Assembly (NCBI RefSeq): GCF_003751785.1
Contig: NZ_RKIE01000001.1
Location: forward strand, 372,001 to 436,000
Reading direction: 5' to 3'
From: Frigoribacterium sp. PhB160
GTDB lineage: Bacteria > Actinomycetota > Actinomycetes > Actinomycetales > Microbacteriaceae
Length of the DNA stretch: 64,000 nt
The translations under genes and the position numbers were made by a program. Shown in pieces: positions 7,839-14,376 of this stretch. The notes under the pieces are model-generated. The model made no database searches, was not told the origin of the DNA, and was given only the letters and a program-made list of their open reading frames with translations. Every line of letters begins with the position of its first letter. Within the stretch, counting starts at the first letter, position 1.

Positions 7839-8721
7839 GGGCGAGGCTCCTCTCGGACGCGGCCTCGGCCTCGCCGGTGCGGTAGACGTCGGGCCGACGG
7901 TCGCGCAGGTGGAACATGCCGCCGCGCATCGCCCGGAAGGTGCCCTCGACGTCGATCTCGGCGATGGCGAGGCCCGCCTCGAGCAGCGTGGTGGCGAGCA
8001 CGACCCCGCCCGGGTCGACGACCTTGGCGTTGCCGACGTACCGCAGCGAGCCGAAGGAGCCCGCCTGGTTCGAGGCGATCCAGAACACCTGGTTGTCGAG
8101 GGCGCGGGCCATGTCGAGCAGGTTGAAGCGGTAGGTCCAGCGGTCGTCCTGCAGGTCGTCGGCGGTGGCCGTCCGGGCGACGGGCCAGGCCGACATGCTG
8201 ACGATGATCTCGGCGCCGTCCATCGCGAGCGACCGGGCCGCCTCGGGGAAGGCCTTGTCGTAGCAGATCTGCAGCCCGACGCGGCCGACGGGGGTGTCGA
8301 ACGCCTCGTAGACGTCGCCCGCCGAGTACGACATCGCCTCGCCGAGCGGCTGGTGCACCTTGCGGTACGAGCCGTAGACCCGCGAGCCGTCGAGGCAGAC
8401 CGCGGCGTTGTACCGGGTCTCGCCGTCGTCGGCGAGCTCGCAGAACCCGATGCAGACGACCATGTCGCCCACGATCTGCTGCACCCGGCGGATCTCGGGA
8501 CCGTCGAGGGAGACGGCCGGGGGCAGCGAGCGGGTCGTCGTGCGGAGGGTGTCGCCGTGGTTGCCGAGCGACGAGAGGTAGCCGCCGATGGCGGCCTCGG
8601 GGAAGGCGAGCAGCTGCACGCCCGCGGCCCTCGCCTCGCCGACCAGGGTCTCGATGAGCTCGTAGTTCTGGTCGAGGTCTCGGGTGAAGTTCGCCGAGAC
8701 GGCGGCGACGGTCGTCGACAT
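7831..8721 (-). CDS. Nitrilase, carbon-nitrogen hydrolase (sll0784/NitC-like)
   Basis: A 296-residue nitrilase with complete catalytic triad: Glu42 in FPEAAIGGYLS, Lys121 in YRKVHQPLGE and Cys153 in GLQICYDKAFPEAAR. The enzyme should hydrolyse a nitrile to acid plus ammonia (or amide); the Synechocystis homologue is a characterised nitrilase, and Nit1C nitrilases have been linked to cyanide assimilation in Pseudomonas (recalled knowledge). The start ATG follows GAGGAG with ideal spacing. It is the first gene of the minus-strand arm, divergent from the sll0783-like gene; a GlnR-type box lies 70 bp upstream. It is the likely ammonia-releasing step of the pathway. Confidence 0.92.
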   Translation of the reverse strand: MSTTVAAVSANFTRDLDQNYELIETLVGEARAAGVQLLAFPEAAIGGYLSSLGNHGDTLRTTTRSLPPAVSLDGPEIRRVQQIVGDMVVCIGFCELADDGETRYNAAVCLDGSRVYGSYRKVHQPLGEAMSYSAGDVYEAFDTPVGRVGLQICYDKAFPEAARSLAMDGAEIIVSMSAWPVARTATADDLQDDRWTYRFNLLDMARALDNQVFWIASNQAGSFGSLRYVGNAKVVDPGGVVLATTLLEAGLAIAEIDVEGTFRAMRGGMFHLRDRRPDVYRTGEAEAASERSLARA

Positions 8722-8790
8722 CGTGTCTCCTCGTGGTCGGTGGGGGCGGGGCGCAGGGACCTGCGGTGCGTCCATCAGACGACAGGAGGT

Positions 8791-8806
8791 GTTTCCGATT
8801 GGTTAC
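8791..8806 (-). promoter_or_regulatory. GlnR-type box GTAAC-N6-GAAAC
   Basis: Read on the minus strand the sequence is GTAAC-CAATCG-GAAAC, an exact fit to the actinobacterial GlnR consensus gTnAC-N6-GaAAC (OmpR-type nitrogen regulator). It lies 70 bp upstream of the nitrilase start inside an unusually AT-rich 270-bp divergent promoter region. This supports control by nitrogen supply. Confidence 0.6.
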
Positions 8807-8890
8807 AGCCGGAATAAGAACTCGCGTCGGCGGTCGGGGGCGCAGTAGAGAGGCACGATCCGCGGCGCCGAAACAAAACGGCGAATCCTC

Positions 8891-8906
8891 GTAATCCGCC
8901 TGCAAC
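8891..8906 (+). promoter_or_regulatory. Second, degenerate GlnR-like box GTAAT-N6-GCAAC
   Basis: GTAAT-CCGCCT-GCAAC matches gTnAC-N6-GaAAC with one mismatch per half site, oriented toward the sll0783-like gene and 87 bp before its ATG. An isolated GAAAC half site sits 17 bp upstream. One box for each divergent arm would make a symmetrical nitrogen switch, but this copy alone is weak. Confidence 0.35.
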
Positions 8907-8992
8907 ACGGCGGTCGAAGACTCGTGCCAGATCGACCGGCAGCGCAGCCCGGCCGCATGCGCATCGTCCCGACCCCGCAAGGAGCCCGCACC

Positions 8993-9529
8993 ATGAGCGA
9001 CAACGACATCGACTTCGACCAGCAGGTCCTCGACAACATCGAGATCTCCCGCGCCGAGATCCCGCACCCCTCGCTGCCGAAGGGGAGCGACATCTACGGC
9101 TCGACGAAGATCTTCCCCGACTACACCGCCACGAAGGAGGAGCACTACTTCCAGCTCGTGCACGGCATCGCGCACGAGTCGTCGGTGAGCTTCGTCGCCG
9201 TGCTGCAGGCCACGCGGGCACTCCGCAAGGGCTTCACGAGCGTGCTCTACTTCTACGGCCCCGGCTCGATGAACTGCATCGCCAACCGCGGCTTCCCGAC
9301 CACCGGCGCCGACGGCTTCCCGGGCGAGAACAACATCAACAACGCCCTCGAGACGTTCATCGCCGAGGGCGGGACGGTGTTCTGCTGCCGCTTCGGCCTG
9401 GCCCTGCACGGCAACCGCGAGGAGGACCTCATCGCGGGGGTCATCCCCTGCCACCCGCTCGACGTGCAGGACGCCGTGATCCACTACGCCCGCAAGGGCG
9501 CCATCATCAACAGCACCTACATGGTCTGA
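8993..9529 (+). CDS. MSMEG_0572/sll0783 family nitrogen starvation response protein
   Basis: A 178-residue protein of the family that defines these clusters (NitB-like); the biochemical function is not known to me. Recognisable segments are EIPHPSLPKGSDIYGSTKIF, LVHGIAHESSVSFVAVLQAT, LYFYGPGSMNCIANRGFPTTG, NNALETFIAEGGTVFCCRFG and the end GAIINSTYMV. The sll0783 gene is named for strong induction on nitrogen starvation in Synechocystis. The ATG has AAGGAG eight bases upstream; an earlier in-frame ATG lacks a ribosome site. First gene of the plus-strand arm, 13 bp before the radical SAM gene. Codon use is like its neighbours. Confidence 0.9.
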   Translation: MSDNDIDFDQQVLDNIEISRAEIPHPSLPKGSDIYGSTKIFPDYTATKEEHYFQLVHGIAHESSVSFVAVLQATRALRKGFTSVLYFYGPGSMNCIANRGFPTTGADGFPGENNINNALETFIAEGGTVFCCRFGLALHGNREEDLIAGVIPCHPLDVQDAVIHYARKGAIINSTYMV

Positions 9530-9541
9530 GCCGGTGAGCGC

Positions 9542-10687
9542 GTGACGATCACGAACGAGCCGCAGGCGCCCGCGCGCGGCCTCGCCGGCATCTCGAACGG
9601 GGGCGCGGCCCCGTCCGCGCGGACGCCCGCCGACCTGCTGTCGACCCGCGTCGACGTCGCCATCCGCGGCATCCGCGTCGCCGCGCCGGTCCACCGAGAA
9701 GGAGGCGCGGGGCCGAGCGACGACGGACACGTCCTGTTCCAGGGACTCCAGACCGCGGTCCCGCAGAGCCAGGACAGCCCGTACCTCGTCGACGACGGCA
9801 GGCTGCTGCTCGACGGCGAGGACACCGGCATCGAGGTCTCGGCCGTCGACCGGCCGCGCTTCTACGACCTGGCGACGGCCGACGGCGTGCCCTACGAGCA
9901 GATCGCGCGCCTCCACGGGGCGAAGGTGCTGGCGACGACCGTCGTCCAGACCTGCGTCCGGTACGACGTCGCCGAGCGCTGCCGCTTCTGCTCGATCGAG
10001 GAGTCGCTCAACGCCGGCGCGACCGTCGCCGTCAAGACGCCGTCGATGATCGCCGAGGTGGCCGAGGCCGCCTGGCGCCTGGACGGCGTCGAGCAGATGG
10101 TGATGACGACCGGCACGTCGAACGGCCGCGACCGCGGCGCCACCCACCTGGCGCGCTGCGTCCGGGCGATCAAGGCGGTCGTGCCCGGGCTCGAGATCCA
10201 GGTGCAGTGCGAGCCGCCGGGCGACCTCGCGACGATCACCGACCTGTACGAGGCGGGGGCGCGCTCGATCGGCATCCACGTCGAGTCCACGGACGACGAC
10301 GTGCGGCGCCGCTGGATGCCGGGCAAGTCGCGCGTGTCGATGGACGAGTACCGGGCCGCGTGGCGCGAGGCCGTCCGCGTCTTCGGCCGCAACCAGGTGT
10401 CGACGTACCTGCTCGTCGGCCTCGGCGAGGACCCGGACGAGATGGTCGCCGGCGCCCAGGAGCTCATCGACATGGGCGTCTACCCGTTCATCGTGCCGTT
10501 CCGCCCGCTGCGGGGCACGCTGGCGACCGACGTCGACCACGTGCCTGCGCCGCACGGCTCGGTGCTGCACGACATCACGGCCCGCGTCTCGGAGGCCCTC
10601 GTCGCCGCCGGCATGAAGGGGACCGACCAGAAGGCAGGATGCGCGGCGTGCGGCGCCTGCTCCGCGCTGCAGACGGCGGGGGGCTGA
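9542..10687 (+). CDS. Radical SAM protein, MSMEG_0568 family
   Basis: A 381-residue radical SAM enzyme of the Nit1C cluster (NitD-like). The [4Fe-4S] cysteines appear to be C138, C147 and C150 in TCVRYDVAERCRFCS, a C-x8-C-x2-C spacing rather than the usual C-x3-C-x2-C. Downstream barrel motifs include MVMTTGTSNGRDRG, LEIQVQCEPPGD, SIGIHVESTDD and TYLLVGLGEDPDEM. The C terminus has C367-x2-C370-x2-C373, possibly ligating a second cluster. It should generate a 5'-deoxyadenosyl radical to build or modify the nitrile precursor or its scaffold; substrate unknown. The GTG start has little ribosome-binding sequence, consistent with coupling to the preceding gene. Confidence 0.88.
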   Translation: MTITNEPQAPARGLAGISNGGAAPSARTPADLLSTRVDVAIRGIRVAAPVHREGGAGPSDDGHVLFQGLQTAVPQSQDSPYLVDDGRLLLDGEDTGIEVSAVDRPRFYDLATADGVPYEQIARLHGAKVLATTVVQTCVRYDVAERCRFCSIEESLNAGATVAVKTPSMIAEVAEAAWRLDGVEQMVMTTGTSNGRDRGATHLARCVRAIKAVVPGLEIQVQCEPPGDLATITDLYEAGARSIGIHVESTDDDVRRRWMPGKSRVSMDEYRAAWREAVRVFGRNQVSTYLLVGLGEDPDEMVAGAQELIDMGVYPFIVPFRPLRGTLATDVDHVPAPHGSVLHDITARVSEALVAAGMKGTDQKAGCAACGACSALQTAGG

Positions 10688-10688
10688 G

Positions 10689-12218
10689 GTGGCGCTGCTC
10701 GACGTGCCGGCGCTGATGGGCCCCCGGGTGGTCGCGGGGGCGCCCGGCGGCCTCGTCGTCGCGGTGCCCTCGGGTGCGGTGCCCGCGGGTGCGCCGCCCG
10801 CCGGCGCGGTGCTCGTCGGCGTGGCCGAGGGAGCTGAGATCGACGCCTACCGACGGCTGCGGCAGGCCGCCTTCGTCGACGAGCAGGGCCTGTTCGCCCG
10901 CACCGACCGCGACGACCTCGACGACGACCCGCGCACGGTCGTCCTCGTCGCCCGGGTCGGCACCGCGGTCGTCGGAGGGGTGCGGCTCGCGCCCGTGGGC
11001 GAGCGCGACATCGGCTGGTGGACGGGGTCGCGGCTGGTCGTCGCCCCCGCGGCGCGGACGGCGGGCGGTGCCGGTGGCGCTGCCGGGGCCGACGCGGCCG
11101 TCGGCGTCGGGACGGCCCTCGTGCGGGCCGCCGCGGCGCTCGCCGAGCAGCTCGGGGTGATCCGGTTCGACGCGACCGTGCAGGCGCGGTCGGCGGTGCT
11201 CTTCCGGCGGCTCGGGTGGCAGCAGACCGGCACCGCGGTCGTCGGCGGGGTCGACCACGTGCGCATGCGCTGGCCGGTCGACCGGTACCAGCGACTCGTC
11301 GACGCGACGAAGGCCGTGCTCGAGGCCGTCCTCGAGCCGCACACCGCCTGGGCCGACTCGCCCGCGGGCTCGCTCGGCGGGCCCGGCTGGGTCGGCGACG
11401 ACGGGGCGCCGGTGCCCGGCACCGACCTGGTCGCGGCGTGCGACGCCATCCTGCCGTCGATGGTCGAGCGCGACCCGGAGTGGGCCGGCTGGTGCGGCGT
11501 GCTCGTCAACGTCAACGACCTCAGCGCGATGGGCGCGACCCCGGTCGGCCTGCTCGACGCGGTCGCCGGTCGCGACGCCGCCTCGGTGCGCCGCGTGCTC
11601 TCGGGGGTGAGGCGGGGAGCCGAGGCGTGGGGCGTGCCCCTGCTCGGCGGCCACACGCAGGTCGGCGTGCCGGCGGCGCTCAGCGTCACGGCGCTCGGCC
11701 GCACGAGCAGCCCGGTGCCGGGCGGCGGCGGTCGGTACGGCGACGCGCTCAGCCTCACGGTCGACGTGAGCGGCTCGTGGCGCGAGGGCCACCACGGCAC
11801 GCAGTGGAACTCGACGGAGGGGCGCCGCTCGGACGAGCTCCGCGACCTCGCGGGCACGGTCGCCCGCGCGCGGCCGGCCGCCGCGAAGGACGTCAGCATG
11901 GCCGGCGTCGTCGGCACGGTGGGCATGCTCGCCGAGGCGAGCGGCTACGGCGCCGTCGTCGACGTCGCCTCGGTGCCCCGGCCCGGAGGCGCGGGGCGAG
12001 CCGGCGCGGACGTCACGACGGGCGACTGGCTGGGCTGCTTCCCGGGGTTCGGCATGGTCACGGCCGACCGGCCGGGCGACTCGCGCATGCACTCCCCGTA
12101 CGCCGTGACGGCCGAGGTCGGTGGGCTCACCCTCGAGCGCGGCGTGCTGCTGCGCTGGCCGGACGGGGCGACGACGCGGGCCGTCGGCGGCGGCGTGACG
12201 GGGCTCGGGCCGGCGTGA
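10689..12218 (+). CDS. Fused GNAT N-acetyltransferase / AIR synthase-like protein (sll0786 + sll0787)
   Basis: A 509-residue two-domain protein. Residues about 1-195 are a GNAT acetyltransferase of the MSMEG_0567/sll0786 family (YRRLRQAAFVDEQGLF; GTALVRAAAALAEQLG; RLGWQQTG). Residues about 205-509 are an AIR-synthase/PurM-like domain of the sll0787 family (GDDGAPVPGTDLVAACDAIL; VNVNDLSAMGATPVGLLDAV; AKDVSMAGVVGTVGMLAEA; WLGCFPGFGMV), with the metal/ATP-binding Asp-rich and glycine loops. The two are separate genes in Synechocystis. GTG starts one base after the radical SAM stop. It would activate an amide or formamidine oxygen with ATP and acylate an amine; the product is not known. Confidence 0.87.
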   Translation: MALLDVPALMGPRVVAGAPGGLVVAVPSGAVPAGAPPAGAVLVGVAEGAEIDAYRRLRQAAFVDEQGLFARTDRDDLDDDPRTVVLVARVGTAVVGGVRLAPVGERDIGWWTGSRLVVAPAARTAGGAGGAAGADAAVGVGTALVRAAAALAEQLGVIRFDATVQARSAVLFRRLGWQQTGTAVVGGVDHVRMRWPVDRYQRLVDATKAVLEAVLEPHTAWADSPAGSLGGPGWVGDDGAPVPGTDLVAACDAILPSMVERDPEWAGWCGVLVNVNDLSAMGATPVGLLDAVAGRDAASVRRVLSGVRRGAEAWGVPLLGGHTQVGVPAALSVTALGRTSSPVPGGGGRYGDALSLTVDVSGSWREGHHGTQWNSTEGRRSDELRDLAGTVARARPAAAKDVSMAGVVGTVGMLAEASGYGAVVDVASVPRPGGAGRAGADVTTGDWLGCFPGFGMVTADRPGDSRMHSPYAVTAEVGGLTLERGVLLRWPDGATTRAVGGGVTGLGPA

Positions 12219-12245
12219 CCGAGCGCGGTCGGGCAGGATCGGGGG

Positions 12246-13211
12246 ATGACCACCGAGACCGCCGATCCGACGACAGCCGTCGTCCACGTTCTGCATGACA
12301 ACGAGGAGTGGCTGCCGCCGCTGCTCGCCGCCCTCGACGCCGCCGGGGTGCCGCACGCCGAGCACCTGCTGGACGGGAGCTCCTTCGACCTGGCGGCCGC
12401 GCCTCCGGCCGGGGTGTTCTGGTCGCGCCTCAGCGCGTCGGCGGCGACGCGTGGCCGGGCCACGGCGAAGGAGGTCGCGCGCGCGACCCTCCGCTGGGCC
12501 GAGCGGCACGGTCGCCGCGTCGTCAACGGCAGCGCCGTCGTCGAGCTCGAGGTCAGCAAGGTCGCGCAGTACCTCGCCCTCGCGGCCCACGGGTTCGACG
12601 TGCCGCGCACGGTCGCCGTCTTCGGCACGGCCGACCTCAAGGAGCGGGCGCGCGAGCTGCCGACGCCGTTCATCACGAAGCACGACCAGGGCGGCAAGGG
12701 CATCGGCGTGCGGCTGTTCGACGACCACGAATCGTTCGACGCCTACGTCGACGGACCCGACTTCGAGCCGCCCGCGAACGGCACGACGCTGCTGCAGGAG
12801 CACCTGCAGGCCACCGAGCCCTTCGTCACCCGGGCCGAGTTCGTCGGCGGCCGATTCGTCTACGCCGTGCGGGTCGACACCTCGGCCGGCAGCTTCGAGC
12901 TGTGCCCCGCCGACGCGTGCGTCGTGCCCGCCGGCGCCGACCCGGCCTCGTGGGCGCCGTTCGCGGTCCGCGGGTCGGTGACGGCGGAGCACCCGCTCGT
13001 GCAGCGGCTCGAGGCGTTCCTCGCGGCCGAGGGCATCGAGGTCGCGGGCGTCGAGTTCATCGAGACGGCCGACGGCCGGACCGTGCCGTACGACGTCAAC
13101 ACGAACTCGAACTACAACCCCGACGTCGAGCGCGAGTCGGCGGTGTCGGCCGCTGCCGTGCTCGCCGCGTGGCTCGGCGGCGAGCTCGCGGCGGAGCGCG
13201 CCCGCGCCTGA
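12246..13211 (+). CDS. ATP-grasp (RimK-like) ligase
   Basis: A 321-residue ATP-grasp enzyme. ATP-binding features: VVNGSAVVELEVSKVAQYLAL, the lysine in TPFITKHDQGGKGIGVRLF (glycine-rich loop), the acidic LLQEHLQATEPFVTRAEFVG strand and the metal site VEFIETADG...YDVNTNSNYN near residues 268-288. RimK-like members join an amine to an acyl phosphate. It starts 27 bp after the GNAT-AIRS gene, following a CAGGAT-N6-ATG arrangement that could be a weak leaderless promoter. It is the last gene of the plus-strand arm and not one of the core Nit1C genes I know, so it may add an amino acid to the cluster product. Confidence 0.85.
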   Translation: MTTETADPTTAVVHVLHDNEEWLPPLLAALDAAGVPHAEHLLDGSSFDLAAAPPAGVFWSRLSASAATRGRATAKEVARATLRWAERHGRRVVNGSAVVELEVSKVAQYLALAAHGFDVPRTVAVFGTADLKERARELPTPFITKHDQGGKGIGVRLFDDHESFDAYVDGPDFEPPANGTTLLQEHLQATEPFVTRAEFVGGRFVYAVRVDTSAGSFELCPADACVVPAGADPASWAPFAVRGSVTAEHPLVQRLEAFLAAEGIEVAGVEFIETADGRTVPYDVNTNSNYNPDVERESAVSAAAVLAAWLGGELAAERARA

Positions 13212-13246
13212 CCCGCGGGTCGCGCCGCGTGCGGCGCCGCGTGCGC

Positions 13247-13300
13247 GTGAGTGCGTGCGTGCGGAGCCGCGTGCGTGTGCGTGCGTGTGCGTGCGCGTGC
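13247..13300. repeat. Alternating purine-pyrimidine GTGCG tract
   Basis: About 54 bp of nearly strict alternation of purines and pyrimidines (GTGCGTGCG, GTGCGTGTGCGTGCG and so on), 35 bp after the ATP-grasp stop. Such tracts favour left-handed Z-DNA under negative supercoiling. It runs straight into the 86-bp dispersed repeat. Confidence 0.55.
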
Positions 13301-13386
13301 GCGTCGCGTCGCGTTTCGCGCGTGGCGTCGCGGCAGAACGCGACGCGGTGCGCAGAACGTGACGCCGTGCGGCGGACGGCCAGGGC
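13301..13386. repeat. 86-bp dispersed intergenic repeat, copy A
   Basis: Same length and roughly 85-90% identical to 23802-23887. Both copies begin GCGTCGCGTCGCGTT and end CGGCGGACGGCCAGGGC. Inside, GCGTCGCG/CGCGACGC inverted repeats allow a hairpin. This copy lies between convergent genes (ATP-grasp and AraC). No ORF is supported within it. Confidence 0.75.
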
Positions 13387-13418
13387 TGCACCGGGCCGCT
13401 GCCCGGCCGGCGCCGCCG

Positions 13419-14285
13419 TCAGCCCTTGCGCTGCGCCCGGTACGCGCTCGGCGCCACCCCGTGCACGGCGCGGAACTGCCGTGCGAAGTAGAAGGGGTCG
13501 CCGTAGCCGACCCGCTCGGCGACGAGCCCGATCGGCAGGTCGGTCGTGTCGAGCAGCTCGCGGGCTCGCGCCATGCGCAGCTGCGTCTGGTACCGCAGCG
13601 GCGTCACCCCGGTCTCGCGCCGGAACCGCGTCGCGAAGTGCGACGGGCTGAGCCGGGCCATCGCGGCGAGCTCGTCGACCGACACGCGCTCCGTGACGTG
13701 CTGCCGCAGGTACTCCTGGGCCTGCCCGACGAGCGAGACGCGGGGGGCGCCCGCGGTGCGCTCGGACGAGAGCAGCGCCATGAGGTGCCAGGCGGCGCCG
13801 GAGGCGGCGAGCGCGCTGGCGAACGTCTGGTCGCGTTCCATGGCCTGGACGACCTCCTCGACGAGCGCGACCACCCGGTAGACGTCCGACAGCTGTCGCA
13901 CGGGGGCCGACGCCGTGACCCCCGCCACCCGGAGGAACTCGCCGAGGTCGCGCCCCGCCACGTGCAGCCACCAGAGCGTCCAGGGCGTGCCGTCGTCGGC
14001 GCCGTAGGCGTGCGGCACCCCGGGCGGCACGACGACGACCTGGCCGGCGCGCACGGGGTGCCGCACGCCCGCGACCTCGCACCAGCCGGAGCCCCGCGTG
14101 CAGACGAGCACGACGCACTGGTCGACCCCGTCGGGCCTCGTCATGCCGTGCGCCCGGGCCTCGGGGAAGTAGCCGGCGTCGGTCACGACGAGATGCGAGG
14201 TGCCGGGCCTCGCGAGGGCTGCCCGCACGCGCGGGCGGGGCATCACGAGCAGTCGTTGGCCGGGGAAGCCGTCCTCGAGGAGCAT
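13419..14285 (-). CDS. AraC family transcriptional regulator
   Basis: A 288-residue AraC/XylS regulator. Residues about 30-160 form the cupin-type ligand domain (GTSHLVVTDAGYFPEARAHG; QCVVLVCTRGSGWCEVAG; VVVVPPGVPHAYGADDG; WWLHVAG). Residues about 185-285 hold two helix-turn-helix motifs: VSVDELAAMARLSPSHFATRF and LPIGLVAERVGYGDPFYFARQF, ending GVAPSAYRAQRKG. The chosen ATG (MLLEDGFPGQRL) is preceded by CAGACT and six bases, a leaderless-type start. It is transcribed divergently from the sugar operon beginning at 14377 and is its probable sugar-responsive regulator. Confidence 0.9.
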   Translation of the reverse strand: MLLEDGFPGQRLLVMPRPRVRAALARPGTSHLVVTDAGYFPEARAHGMTRPDGVDQCVVLVCTRGSGWCEVAGVRHPVRAGQVVVVPPGVPHAYGADDGTPWTLWWLHVAGRDLGEFLRVAGVTASAPVRQLSDVYRVVALVEEVVQAMERDQTFASALAASGAAWHLMALLSSERTAGAPRVSLVGQAQEYLRQHVTERVSVDELAAMARLSPSHFATRFRRETGVTPLRYQTQLRMARARELLDTTDLPIGLVAERVGYGDPFYFARQFRAVHGVAPSAYRAQRKG

Positions 14286-14364
14286 CCCGCCAGTCTGGCC
14301 GTCGACCGGGGTTTCGTCCAGGCACGCGGCAGGATCGGTCGTTCCGCCCCGACCGCGGGCTTCG

Positions 14365-14370
14365 TAGGGT
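14365..14370 (+). promoter_or_regulatory. Leaderless -10 box TAGGGT
   Basis: TAGGGT is followed by six bases and the ATG of the DUF5107-TPR gene, so transcription would begin at the start codon. On the opposite strand CAGACT (14292-14297) stands in the same relation to the AraC gene, giving back-to-back promoters in a 91-bp gap. Confidence 0.5.
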
Positions 14371-14376
14371 CGATGC

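Noticed and set aside
7826-10570. A 914-codon minus-strand frame across the nitrilase promoter and the plus-strand arm
   Set aside because: It is antisense to clear radical SAM and sll0783-like genes, and its composition is typical of shadow frames.
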